Of a DNA stretch of 64,000 nt, positions 12,571 to 24,018 are shown piece after piece. Positions within the stretch are counted from its first letter, which is position 1. Every line of letters begins with the position of its first letter. A program made the position numbers and the translations under genes. The notes under the pieces are model-generated. The model made no database searches. It saw only the letters and a list, made by a program, of their open reading frames with translations, and had not been told where the DNA came from. This DNA comes from Purpureocillium takamizusanense (taxonomy: Eukaryota; Ascomycota; Sordariomycetes; Hypocreales; Ophiocordycipitaceae): NCBI RefSeq assembly GCF_022605165.1, contig NC_063068.1, positions 5,208,001 to 5,272,000 of the forward strand, in the 5' to 3' direction.

Positions 12571-15500
12571 ATGCGTCTCAGCTGGGTTGCCGGGCCCCAT
12601 CGCCTCGACGACGACGATGAAGACTTCGACGATGGCGACAATGCCAGCTATCGTTGCAGCAGCTCACCGTGTCGCTGCTGTGACGGCTATGATGACTCGA
12701 ACCACGACCGGTGTCGACAACGCCCGCGGCTGCACCTGCGATGCGGCGGCGACAATACGAAGGCCTTACCGGCTGGTATAGCGCCCTCGCGGCTCGGCAA
12801 GTACGAAAGACAACCGTTGGCCGCGGGGACCCATGATGCTTCTAATCGACGACCTGGTCGGCGGAGAGGGAGGACGAGGTCGTGGGCCGACGCTCTGCAT
12901 AGCTCGTTGCGCCCGCCGCCCACGACTCTGCTCGGAACGATCCTACTTCTCATCCTCTTCGTCGCCTCTCCAGCCGATGCTGTTCGTGTTAACGTTACCA
13001 ACTGCCTTTCCGACGACTACCGCTCCGCCGCCTCTCCCCGCCTGCAATGGGAGCCCAAGTTTGCCGAAGCGAAATTCGACACCAAGAACAGCACCCACAA
13101 CCTCCAACTCACTGTATGGGGCAACGTCACCGGCCAGCAGTATCAGGACAAGCTGCCACCGCCCGATTCTGAGTACTGGACCAACCCGGACCCTGCCAAC
13201 AATAACGGCAAGATTGTCGAAACGGTGGACGGCGGCAAGGCCACTACCTTGGTCCAGCGGGTCAACGTCTTGACGTACGAGCCCTGGAACCATCTCAGCA
13301 GCTTCTGCAAAGACGCTCTCGTCAATGGCTCATGTCCGCTCTCGCCCGTCTTCCACCCGACTGCGTACGCACCGAACCCGATGCTCCCCTTCTTTCCCCT
13401 CATGTGTGAGAACAAACACTGACCTTGTCCGACTCTGCAGCCAGTTTCCCTATGGCCTGCCTTCGATCAACATAAGCCATGACTTCCGCTCCGAGTACAC
13501 TTTCGCCTCCTTTGCCGCTACCATGATCATCATCAATGGCGATACCACAGCGCTTAACATCGGCTGCATGTCTGTCACAGTCACCCCTGACCTGGGAGGC
13601 GTCGCCTGGGTCCTCAAATTCCTCCCTCTCTTTATCCTTCTCTTTTGCGGCATCGCCGTCGTCTTCGCCGCCATCTACAGCCCCTGGGGCACCACCAACA
13701 TCTTTCACTGGTCCTCCAACTATGGCCGAGACTCTGACCTCTTGAGGCTCGTCACCCCCGGTTTCGGTGACTGTCTGCAGTATATCCAATTTGTCGCCCT
13801 GACCGGCGCCCTGTCCCTCGACTATCCAGGCTATTATCAGCCTGCGGTCAGCCAGGTGGGATGGTCTGCCCTCATGTTCAACGAGAGCCTCGTCGCCCAT
13901 TCCCCACCCTGGCAGAGTGTTGTCGACGGCATCTACGTGACCAACGCCACCGATGGATACGGGCTCCACGAGCTGGGCCAGCTGATCGGTATGGCGGAGA
14001 GCACGGACATTTGGCCTGGCATGATGGTCTGGCTCTGCGTCATCATTGCTGGCGTCTTCGTACTCTTCCAGGCCTGCTTTCTGGTCCAGTGGGTGTGGCG
14101 CAGAATCAACAACATATCCGAAGAGGACCTTCGGGCCAAGAACATACCCTTCAGCATCGGCAACGTGGTGCGCATCGTGTTTAACTACATGCTAATGCCC
14201 ATTGTGGCGCTCTCGACTTTTCAGCTCGTTATTGCAGGCAGCTCGCCGCCGTATACCGTTGCTTTGGCGGTCTTGACCCTGGTCCTGCTGCTGGGCTGCG
14301 CGGCCTGGATCCTGTTGATCATCCTCAGGACACGCCCCAAGTCGGTATTGTTCGATGACCTGCCTACGGTGCTGCGGTATGGCCCGCTTTATAACACCTA
14401 CTCGGATGAGGTTGCTGCGTTTGCACTCATCCCGGCGATGCTAAACTTCATCCGCGGTATCGCCATTGGTGCCGTTCAGCCCAGCGGCGTTGCCCAAGTT
14501 GTGCTGCTGGCCATCTGCGAGGTTATTCAAATTTTTACCTTGCACGCCTTCCGTCCATTTAACCGGCCTACGTCGATGAACGCCTACCACACGCTCTTCG
14601 CGTCTCTTCGCGCCGTCACCATTTTGCTCATGGTCGCCTTCGTCCCGAGCCTCGGCGTCACCGAAGGCCCCAAGGGATGGATTGGATATGCGATCTTGCT
14701 GATTCACGCAGCTGTGCTCGTTCTCGCCTTCTTCCTGGGTGCCCTGCAGACAGTCGTGGAGGTGGTGGCGCGGATGTGCGGGGCCGGTGGTGACGACGTA
14801 ACGGGCCTTACGCGAGGCGGACTATCCAAGATCTTTGGCATGCGCCAGCTGTCACGACGAGAGACGAGCCGCACTCGAGCTGGTCCGTCGCGAGCAAGCC
14901 AGCTATCTACCGCGGCAATGCTCGATGCAGAGGAGGGTGGCAGAGTTGGCTACGTGATGCCCAGCGGTAGAGTTCGCTCCGGGTCGGCCGCCAGTCTGGG
15001 CGGCATGGGCGGCGGCCGCCACCGACACAGGAGCAGCTCCGCGATTGATAGCATCGACATGTATTCGGGCAGCCCGCGGCACGTGGACACAGGCAGCTCG
15101 TACATACCCGGCACCCCAGGCGAGACTAGCATGTTTTCCTTCATCGCCGGACCGAATTTAGCGCGGCAGCCCGTGCCAGCCGGCATGGAGGCGTCCGACC
15201 CTTATTATCGACCACCTCGTCGCACACGACGAGACACGTTGAGGGACTCGACATACTCTGACAAGGGGCCCGAGTTGCTCGATCCCAAAAAGGCCACTCA
15301 AGCTGCCACGGCGTCTGGCGACGCAACCGAGACGGGTGAAGAGATATCTCGCGCTGCGACTCCGGCACCGCCCAACGCGACCATGAATCTCCCTGCGAAT
15401 CGGCCAGATTACGCTACACGCGAGGTGGATTTCTATTACGGGGTTAGAGGGCCCGCCCTTAACTCGGAGGGTCCCGGTAGGAAACTGGGGACTGGACCGG

Positions 15501-16321
15501 CCGATCCCACGGGACCGGTGGCCACCGCGACGGGCTGGTTTCGGAACATGTTCAGCAGCAAGACGAAGGAGAAGGGCAAGGGCTTCGAGGTCGTGCGAAG
15601 CAAGCGCATGCCTCCGGCCATGGTGCGGAACGGCGGCTTCGGTGACGAGACACCACCCGAGGGCATCCCCGTGGCAATGGGGGTGTTGAGGAACGGCCCG
15701 ATCGAGTCGGACGATGACGAGCCGAAAGCGAAGCACTCTCCCAAACGATCGCCACAGCGACCCGGGGATCTCCTCACGGATAGCGGAGATCCTCAGCTCT
15801 CCGACCCCGATGAGCCCGTCAGCCCGGTCGAGGAGAGGCAGGGCAGGAGCAAGAAGCCGGCGGGTGACGCAAGCCGTGTCAGCTCTCTTGATGAGGACGA
15901 TCTTGCGCTGCCGGCAATCCCTAGGAAAAGCTCAAAGCGCAATTCGGGGTCTGTCGATCGCCATCGTCTTTCCGCACTCAGCCTCGTCGAGTCTGCGTCT
16001 CACGGAGAGACTGCATCGCACTCAGCATCGGACAAGGGCCCGGAAGCCGAGTCTGGTGGCTCTACACGGGCGTTTAGGTTGGCCCCTCTTCCATTCGAGC
16101 GCACGGCATCTCAGAAGCGACTGTCATCAAATTCCTCCTTGGAGTTTTCGAGCGCTTTCGTCGATGTCGATCTGCAAGGCTCACAGAACGAGCGACCCGC
16201 CAGTCTGGGCACCGTACCGCATCACGGCGTCAGTAGACATGATCCTAAGCCTGCGTCGACCGACCTCGCAAGCTCGGCTGAGCTTGTGAACGACACCGCC
16301 TCCTCCAGGCGGCGAAGTTAA
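12571..16321 (+). CDS. TRP-like ion channel with ML-like ectodomain (Flc/Pkd2-type)
   Basis: This is a fungal TRP-family membrane protein. A hydrophobic signal/anchor at residues 118-136 is followed by an N-glycosylation-rich, Cys-containing ML-like lumenal domain (VRVNVTNCL... to about residue 330). About nine membrane segments come next, with GLTRGGLSKIFGMRQL after the last. The cytosolic tail is long and Ser/Pro-rich, about 500 residues. Relatives act in Ca2+ homeostasis, FAD transport into the ER or cell-wall integrity, at ER or plasma membrane. Preferred exons are 12571-13364 and 13441-16321 (76-bp intron, GTACGC donor as in RPF2 here), giving 1224 residues. A 37-bp intron 13404-13440 would also keep frame but is very short. 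The 117 residues before the signal are acidic, Cys- and Arg-rich and unusual; the true start may be in an undetected upstream or internal exon arrangement. Confidence 0.88.
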
Positions 16322-17274
16322 CAGGTGTTGGCTGGTCAGTCGATAACCGTTGGTGTCTTTCTACTTCCGATAACCGAAGACTACAAGACAATCACGAACA
16401 CTCTTGTACAGTGATCACCGCACCCCCGGGTGCCGCTTTTGCATGATAATTATCGCACCAGTATCTTGCGCTCTGGATAGCGATGCCATGGACGGGCCAA
16501 GCGTTGGTTTCACCTGTTGTTGCAGCATGCCCCCTGTTGCTTTCCTTGAAAACATTTATCTCTCAGATTGGTCTCCTGCTGTCGGCTTGGGAACGAGGGC
16601 GTACAAAAATAATACGGAGAGGCATTGAGACCCTCTGGCATGTACTTGGGCATCGGATACCTGGGATGCAGCGGGCTGGCAGCCGGTCCCTTATGTCATG
16701 AATTGTGGGAGCGCTCCGTCGCACTTGGATATACATGTTCTCGTTTTCTTTTACATACACTGGTATGAGGCATGGACGGCAGTCGTAATTTTACACATGG
16801 ACGAGAGCGCAAGGAGAGCGGGTGAGGACGGCCATTAGGGCCGGAAAGAAATTCTTTTATTCAACGATGTTGACGCAATGCACGCAGATACCGCTTGCAA
16901 ATGATTATCCTTGTACCCAGGCCACTGACCTCGTGCTTTCATCGCTCTTTGCCTATGAAGTGTGCCGGTGAAACGCCGTGGTCCCAACTTGTGCATGCCT
17001 GAAACGTATTTGGCACAATCACAGCCTCGCGTAGCGCAATTTCTTTTTTATTATTTCGTCTATTCGTGCAGGCACTGTTTATGCTGTCTGTATATTCGTA
17101 CCTGGCCACGTCTTGCTCTCGGGGTATCCAGTGGTACGTAGTAGTACTAGTTGTATCGTCAACTTCTTCAACATACACTAAGCTGACCAGGCCACTTCAC
17201 CGCCTCCATCCGGGTGTGACAATAAGCGACATGGTCCCTCCTGTCGGCCTAGTAGTATTTTGTTCGAAACGCCC
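16322..17274. other. Intergenic, convergent 3' ends
   Basis: The 953 bp between the stops of the TRP channel (+) and REX1 (-) are moderately AT-richer than the flanks. I see no coding sequence or array; it presumably holds both 3' UTRs. Confidence 0.6.
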
Positions 17275-19440
17275 TTATTTGACACCGATAAAGCCAATAC
17301 CCGACCGCGCCGCTTGGACAGCCTTGCGAAGCATCTGGTCCTCCGTGTCGCTCCACTGGACGCTCAGCTGGTCCCACTTGACGCCCGAGTTGTACTCCTT
17401 GCGCCACTGGCCCTGCATCTGCTGCAGGCGGGCCATCTCGCGCGGGTCGCCCGAGCCCGAGTAGACAATGAGCCCCGTGCACGGGGGCAGGGACTCGTAT
17501 ATGCGTCCTAGCCGGTCCGTGAGCCGGATGAGCGCCTTCTCGAGTGGCGAGCTGGCTTCGCCGCCGTCCTGCATCATTTCCTTGAGCGCGTCTTCGTCGG
17601 GCGGGCCGCCGTCCGTGTTGGTGGCCTCGAGTTTGTTCCTGTTCCACCACCCGCGGAGGACCTCAAGCTCGCGCATGCGGCCCCATACAAAGTCGGCGCC
17701 GCCACCCCGGACCACTTTGCCGTCGGGGTCGCCTTGAACAGCCCGGATGATGTTCGTCGTGACCTCTTCATCGGACTGGCATCCAAAGGTGTACGTGGCT
17801 GCGGCCCCCGGACCCTTAGTAGGATTGCCCCAATCGACTGCGGCGCTGGTCTTGCCAGACTCAACACCGCCAGTTGCCCCGCCTTGGGCCTTGTACGTCG
17901 TGCCTGTTCTCGCCAGCTTGCGGAAGAGATTCTCGCCCTGGTTTTCGTTAACTCCCCAGAGCTTTCCCTTTGCGCACTTTTGGGAGACGAGGTCGAGACA
18001 CGTCTTGGCATCCTCTATGCTGTCGTGGCCGAGCATGCCATCCTTCTGGACCTCCCGGTTCAGGTACTTTTGGGCCAGAAACTTGAGCGACTGCTTCAAT
18101 GGAGAGCCGCGGGGATGGGGGTATAGGAGGGAGGTATCGACAATGAAGGGATGCGATAGCTTCATGGCCTTGGTGTCGGATTCGAGAGAATGACCCACGA
18201 GGATGGTCCGTGGGCGGAGGATCTTGATCAACTTCTGCTGGATGTCGGACAGAGACGTCGTGACCGGCGCGAGCATCTCTTCCGTGATCCCCGAGAAGCG
18301 TGTGACATAATCAATGATGGGCTTGTCAGGCTTGACCAGCTCGTCCAAGACGACACTGCCATCGGAGTAGTCGACGAGACTGATGCGTGTCAGGGAGAAC
18401 TCGTTTTCGCCCGTCATGCACATTTCGCAGTCTAGGCCCAGGACCGTCCGGCCAGCTAGGACAGAGCCTTCCTCAATGTCCTTGTCGGGAACATCGCCGT
18501 CTTCGAGCCTGTCGACCTCGGTGATGACCCAGCCATCGGGGAGCACAAAATTCTTGCGGGCCTCCTCTGAAAGCAGGGCGGGGTGAACGACGAAGCCGTT
18601 GTCCCTGAGATCTTCGGCACAAGCGAGAAACTCGGTGATTGGCGTCCTCTCATCTTTCCAGCCCTGAGGTGTTGCATATGGCTTCACTCCGCCCTTGTTG
18701 GAAGAACCCTTGTCCTTGGGGACGGGGGCTGTGAGAAAAGCGGCCAGCGGCGAATGCATCTTGCCGTGCCTGTCATCGCCAGGCGTCCGGACGGGCCACA
18801 GGTGTGGAAACATATCAGCAAAGAGCTGGAGGGCCAGGGGCAACTTGTCCTTGGTCAGGGTACGCGGATAGTAGTCGTCGGGCGATGTGGCGATGCGTGG
18901 TTCCCTGGACTGGACGGCGTCATCAAAAGCGGCAAAATCGACATTCTCCTTGAACATGGCTTCCTCAAGGCCCGGGATCATGATGGTAACAATCTTCCGG
19001 AAATGCGGCCGGTGAGAGACGGCGATCCATTGGGGGGCTGTGCCATCGGCATATATGTAGAGCACGAGATCGCGGAGCTGGTTGAGGTTGATCTTGCCAT
19101 TGAGGCGAGCATTCGACGAGAAAGTGAGGGCTGGATAGCTCTTGCCGGGGCGCGGGACCTTCTTGAGCTTCTTGTTCGGGCGAGTGACAGTCTGCCACTC
19201 GCCGGCCTGGTCGCCACCGTCGTCATGGGGGCTCGCCCGCTTCAGGCTGCTCTCGCTAGAGGCGTCATCGGGGGCCGATCTCTTCATGCTTGAATCGTCG
19301 TGTTCTGGGAATTCGGCTCCTGGAGGGTCGCCCTGGGAGTCAGATTGGTGTTGAGTCGTGCTTGGTTCGGAGGAGGCGCCGAACAGGTGGCGGGCGAATT
19401 GTTTGACGCGCTGCAGCTGTTGTCTGAAGTCCGCGACCAT
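17275..19440 (-). CDS. REX1: 3'-5' RNA exonuclease Rex1 (DEDDh family)
   Basis: An intronless 721-residue protein. The RNase D/DEDDh exonuclease core lies at about 330-490: LGLDCEMC (Asp337, Glu339), LVGHSLESD (Asp422) and GHDSIEDAK (His472, Asp477). It is bracketed by Rex1-type LTRISLVDYS, SGITEEML and LKQSLKFLAQKYL. The N-terminal third has a helical domain (LNQLRDLVLYIYADG...) and PITEFLACAEDLRDNG, as in full-length fungal Rex1. In yeast Rex1 trims the 3' ends of 5S rRNA, 25S rRNA and tRNA precursors in the nucleus. A basic KKLKK stretch near residue 92 could act in nuclear import. It starts 533 bp from the divergent Mis18-domain gene. Confidence 0.95.
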   Translation of the reverse strand: MVADFRQQLQRVKQFARHLFGASSEPSTTQHQSDSQGDPPGAEFPEHDDSSMKRSAPDDASSESSLKRASPHDDGGDQAGEWQTVTRPNKKLKKVPRPGKSYPALTFSSNARLNGKINLNQLRDLVLYIYADGTAPQWIAVSHRPHFRKIVTIMIPGLEEAMFKENVDFAAFDDAVQSREPRIATSPDDYYPRTLTKDKLPLALQLFADMFPHLWPVRTPGDDRHGKMHSPLAAFLTAPVPKDKGSSNKGGVKPYATPQGWKDERTPITEFLACAEDLRDNGFVVHPALLSEEARKNFVLPDGWVITEVDRLEDGDVPDKDIEEGSVLAGRTVLGLDCEMCMTGENEFSLTRISLVDYSDGSVVLDELVKPDKPIIDYVTRFSGITEEMLAPVTTSLSDIQQKLIKILRPRTILVGHSLESDTKAMKLSHPFIVDTSLLYPHPRGSPLKQSLKFLAQKYLNREVQKDGMLGHDSIEDAKTCLDLVSQKCAKGKLWGVNENQGENLFRKLARTGTTYKAQGGATGGVESGKTSAAVDWGNPTKGPGAAATYTFGCQSDEEVTTNIIRAVQGDPDGKVVRGGGADFVWGRMRELEVLRGWWNRNKLEATNTDGGPPDEDALKEMMQDGGEASSPLEKALIRLTDRLGRIYESLPPCTGLIVYSGSGDPREMARLQQMQGQWRKEYNSGVKWDQLSVQWSDTEDQMLRKAVQAARSGIGFIGVK

Positions 19441-19973
19441 GGCGCGAGCCCAGCAGGGAGGCTGTTGGCAAGAGTGCTTTGGCGCAGAGCCAAGACGAGA
19501 AGCTGGCAGTGCAGACGAGGACGGAGAAGAGGCTGCAGTGGAGCTCGCCTCCGACTCCGGCGATACTGAGACAAGAGGTGAGGTTCAGGGTTTTGGGCGG
19601 CTTGACGTTCCAGTGAGTCTGTCGCGACGGATGGGAATGCAGTCGGGAAAAAAAGGCCTAGAGTCTGCTGATAAGATAAGAAGACGAAGGTGGGAAGGAG
19701 CATTGGGAGTAAGAATGCAAGCCAGCCAGGCGGGGCAGGTGGGGCAGCCAGCACGGCGATTCGCCAATGGTGCGAAGGAGAGCTGGAGCTGGACAGGGCA
19801 GGTGCAGGTCCCTGATGACTGCGCCGCGCGCGACTGCTTCTCATTTACGCGGTTACGACGCGACTCCATACTTCCTTCGTACCTGGTCTGGTAGCCTCAA
19901 GCTCAAGGCACTGCCACTTCCAGCGACGGGCGTCGACTGCCCATGGCATGCTTCCCCCGCCCGCTCATCCGCC
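19441..19973. promoter_or_regulatory. Divergent promoter between REX1 and the Mis18-domain gene
   Basis: This 533-bp head-to-head spacer must carry both promoters. An open frame runs through part of it toward 19974 but has no family features, so I treat it as 5' leader. Confidence 0.5.
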
Positions 19974-21802
19974 ATGGACACCGTCACCGTCAAATGCGCC
20001 CAATGTGATGCAAAGCTGGGCTCGCTGCCCAACTCGTGGTTGCAGATTGGGAAAAAGTATCTGACTCCTGCCACGAGCCCCGGCGATGACGACTCGCTCC
20101 CCGCCTTCAGCATCACCACGGCGGCCGCCCCGCGCCAGGGCGATGCCGACACCCTCGTGGGCGGCTGGTGAGTGACAGTGACGCCCCTGGAGGCGCGTTT
20201 CAAGCGAGCTGCACTGACTCCAAGGCAGCCAGCTCCAAGAGGCGGAGTGCGCCAAGTGCCGCACCAATATTGGACAGAAGTGTCTCCGTACGCCGGTGAA
20301 CCACATTCTGAATGAGTGAGAATGGCCCCGGTCATGACCTTGCCTCTAAGCACATCTAATCCATCGTTGCATCGATAAGCGGCCAGTACATCCTTAGAGT
20401 CGCTTCCATAGTCCTCAAATCAGCAACGGACTTGCGCCGTAGGGCTGAGCCCAATATACTGCGAACGCTCAAGCTCAAGAACGGCCATCCCGCGACCATC
20501 GGCCACTCAAGCAGCACCCCGACGCAGGAGAAGCCCTCTTTCAAGAACTTCAATGCCCGCACGAGCATGCCCCATGGCCTGGACCTGATGCAGCTCCAGG
20601 CTACGCTCGACGCTCAGCGACAAGACATCAATCGCATCGGCGCCACGGGCATGCAGGTCGTCACCAACTTTGAGACCGCCATGGCCAAGGTAGATCGCCA
20701 GATGCAGCAGCTGAGCGAGTCCATCGACAGCGTCCGCAGGGATGGCAACGGCCAGCGCGACGACATCGGCAGTCTCAAGTCAGAACTCTCCGACCTCAAG
20801 TGGGACGGCCAGAACGCCGGCTCGGTCCTCTCAAGGCTTGACCAACAGCTTCAGACTACGGATAGGGTCGTAACGGAGCTTCGGCAAGCACTGTCCAAGT
20901 CTAAATCCGACGCGCAAGACCTGCGGGGCCAATTGGAATCAGCGCACCAGAGTCTCCACGACGTTGGGAACCTGCAAGACCAGCTTGCCGCAGTGCAGCA
21001 GGATCTTCAGGGGGTTGAGGGTATACGCGAGCAACTAGCATCTACGCAGCAGGATCTGCAGGAGTCCAGGGAGGAGGTAGACCAGCTCAGAAACGATGTA
21101 CGAGACGCCAATCACGAGCTATGCGAGTCAAAGGACGAGGTGAACCGACTTAGGAGTGAGGTGGACGAGACGAAGCAAGTTGCCCTAGACGGCATCGCAA
21201 CTTCGAAAGAATATGCCGCAGAAGTCACCTCGCTGAGGCGAGATATCAAGCAGCTCCGCGCAGATTTAGCGCGGGACCGCGCCCATCCTCCACCCACCAC
21301 GTCCGAGACACCCTCCTTCTCCTCTCACGAGCTCGATATCCTCACCAGCAGCATATCCAAAATTGGAAACCGCGCCAGCCAGATCGAATCACTGCAAATG
21401 GAGTTTGATCTCTTCAGGACCCGGATACAGCGCCTCGAAGCTCGTTCAAGCATGCCGTCGAGCACACCGAATCGAGGAAGCACCGTGGCGGGCGTCAGCG
21501 CAAGTCCTGACCGGGACGAGGAGAACATGCAGTCGTGTTACACAGACAACCCACGCAAAAAGCGCGGGTCAACGGGCAGGACAGACGCCCCAGACTTTGA
21601 CACAACGCCACCGAAGCGCGTGGCACTGTCGTCATCCGACTTTGGCAGCGGCATCTCTGCCGCGCACGCTCGATCGAGCGACCTGTACCGCTCATCGCCG
21701 GCCGCTCGCGGTCTTGTTGAGCCCGCTAGGCCTAGGCGCACACGGGCAGCGACCAGTCTCAATGCCGCGACAAAGAGAGGGGGCTGGCAGGCGAGAGGCT
21801 AA
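19974..21802 (+). CDS. Mis18/Yippee-type zinc-binding domain protein with long coiled coil
   Basis: Exons 19974-20167, 20229-20315 and 20380-21802 give 567 residues; introns of 61 and 64 bp have GTGAGT and GTGAGA donors. The N-terminal Mis18-like zinc domain has two CxxC knuckles (Cys8/Cys11 in VKCAQC, Cys72/Cys75 in ECAKC), followed by GQKCLRTPVNHIL and the GQYILRVASI strand. From about residue 150 to 380 it is a heptad-rich coiled coil with repeated QQDLQ and SKDEVNRLRSEV units. The tail is Ser/Arg-rich and basic. Mis18 proteins prime centromeres for CENP-A deposition; S. pombe Mis18 is far shorter (about 190 residues). The domain assignment is strong; the centromere role is inferred from family. 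Its stop is 47 bp from the stop of the convergent SET-MYND gene. Confidence 0.85.
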
Positions 21803-21849
21803 GCCGTACCGGATTCTTTCTGATATCCCCTGCAGCCAAGAATTGGCGC

Positions 21850-24018
21850 TCAAAACACGATTCCGAAGTCCATCTTGAGAGCCGCATTGCCCAGACTGGC
21901 GAGGGCGTTCACCTGCTGCACCACGGCATAGTCGAAGAAGGCCTTGGAAGCCTCGCTGGCCGGATCCTTGATCCAGGCATTGATGAGGGACAGCTCCTTT
22001 TCCCTGCCTGGTAGCTGCTCAATATCCTGGAGCAGCTCTCGCGCGGGTAGCACGAGGTCCCACTCGGCAGGGACACCCGCAGGAGCCGCACGAAGGATCA
22101 TGACGAGCAGGATTTGGCACAAAGCGACCTGGTCAATGTCCTGAAGCTTGGTCTGGGCTTCCTGGTCCATGTTGGCCTTCATGGGTGCCGACATGACGGA
22201 GCTGCCGAGTGATGCGCTCTCCTCAGCGGTATTGGCCAAGAGTTTGGCGATCATGAAGAGGTTCTTGACCCTGACGGGGTGGAACCACGCGACATATCGG
22301 TATGGGTCGACCCGGGTCGCGACGAGACAGGCCACGGCCAGCGCATACGCGAAATTACGCTTCTCAGCGTAGTGTATGGATATCTCAGCCAGGACCTGAG
22401 GCACAGGCGTGACGGCCCACAAGTCACCGCCGACGAGGCCCCTGCAGTCGCTGTACTGGGCGCGGAGCTGAAGGCGGCGGCTAGGCGGCCTGTCGGGCTT
22501 GGACCAGTCCTCGATTAGCCTGGTGGCGGACTCGCCATTGGACTTTGCCAGCGCGACAGTCGCCTCATCGATGACAGCAGGGTGGCGCTGGGCGGCAGAG
22601 GGAGCGTCGGGGGCGAGGCTAGTGCCGGGCGGCGCGACCACGGGCGTGGTGGCGCACACTTGGTAGACGTTGAGGTTGTGGCTGCAACGAGGGCAGCGGC
22701 ACTCGAAGCAATACTGGGCCAGGGCCTCCTTTCGCATGGTGTAGGGATCCGTGTAGTCTAGGGGGTGCTTGGTCAGGGTACAAGACGGTCAAAAAGCAAT
22801 GACGAGGGATTCTTCCTGCCCACCTGTGTAGGAGATCTCAATCTCATCGCCAGCCTCGATGCTGCGCTCCGCTCTCAAGACGGCAGTCCGCCCGATGAAC
22901 TGGACCATGGCGTTGGGCACGCACGAGTGGTTGGCCATGGCGAGCGTCGGCTCGAGGAAGAGGCCGACCTGGCCAAGGTCGGCGTCGAACCTGTGAAAGG
23001 TGTTTGTCTGGATCTGTGTTGGGCACTCGTCAGCACACGCACACTCCTTCAATGCGACCGTTGTCCGACGCGGCATCACTCGACGACGACGACGAAAGAG
23101 GTCATGGCTGCGGCAGAGTGAGAGTGGTGGCATAAAGACCAAAGACGGGCGGCAAGGATTGGGGGGGTGCCCGTCGGGCGACTCACGCACCTTGCACAGC
23201 AGATCAACGGCGCGGCGCACCTCCTTGTCGTTGACGGGCTTGCCGGCAAAGGCGCAAGCGGCCATGGCCATGATCTCCATGTCGCGCCACTCGGCGGCGC
23301 CGCTCCTCTGCTCGCGGCGGCGGGCGGCATGGCCCTCGAGCCCGTCGAGCACGCGGGCGAGGTCGTCGCGCAGCAGGGCCTGGACGAGGGCGCGGGCGGG
23401 CGTGGGCAGCTCGGCGCCGGAGCGGCCGGCGACCTTTTCCCCGGCGCTGGGGGTTGGTGGTGGTGGTGGTCTTGCAGTGCCGGTGGCGGCAGCGTCGTCG
23501 TCTTTTTTCGGTGATGAGGACGGAGGCGCTGCTGCTGCTGCTGCTGCTGTTGACGACGAGGACGGACCGGAGGACGGCGACAGGGAAGGAGACTGGACCT
23601 GGGACTTGGAGGTTGGCTCCTTCTGCTGGCTGCTACTGCTCCGGCGCTGTTGTTGTTGTTGCTGTTGGCGGCCGCGGCGCAGGGCCTTGCACTCGCGGGC
23701 GTGGCCGGCGGCCCAGGCGTCGGCCTGGCAGCGGGGATCGCAGTAGTAGGCGGCGCGGCAGCGGGTGCAGGCGCGCGGGGAGCCGGGGCGGAGGCAGTGG
23801 GCGCAGACGAGGGCGAGGTGCGGCAGCGTGGGGAGGAGGAGGGCGGGCGCGGCGAAGACGTGGACGACGGCGCCGGGGCGGAAGGCGGCGGTGGCGTGCA
23901 GGGCGCGGCCCTTGATGGGATGGGGGCGGACCTCGAGGGATGATGATGATGATGGTGATGCTGCCGCTGGTGGTGGTGGTGGTGGTGGTGGTGATGGTGG
24001 TGGGGGTTGGTCTGTCAT
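21850..24018 (-). CDS. SET and MYND domain protein (SMYD-type lysine methyltransferase)
   Basis: Exons 24018-23191, 23013-22824 and 22757-21850 give 641 residues; introns are 177 bp (GTGCGT) and 66 bp (GTGGGC). A split SET domain has its N-part at KGRALHATAAF (about 36-46). A MYND zinc finger is inserted at 72-110 (Cys72, 75, 84, 87, 93, 97, His106, Cys110). The catalytic SET core follows in exon 2 (NHSCVPNA, 304-311; GDEIEISY, 331-338), with a post-SET Cys cluster CFECRCPRC in exon 3. The C-terminal helical region resembles the TPR-like part of SMYD3. A Gln/Ser/Ala-rich low-complexity insert lies at about 115-200, and the start is a Pro run. It probably methylates lysines on histone or non-histone substrates; substrate unknown. 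Confidence 0.9.
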
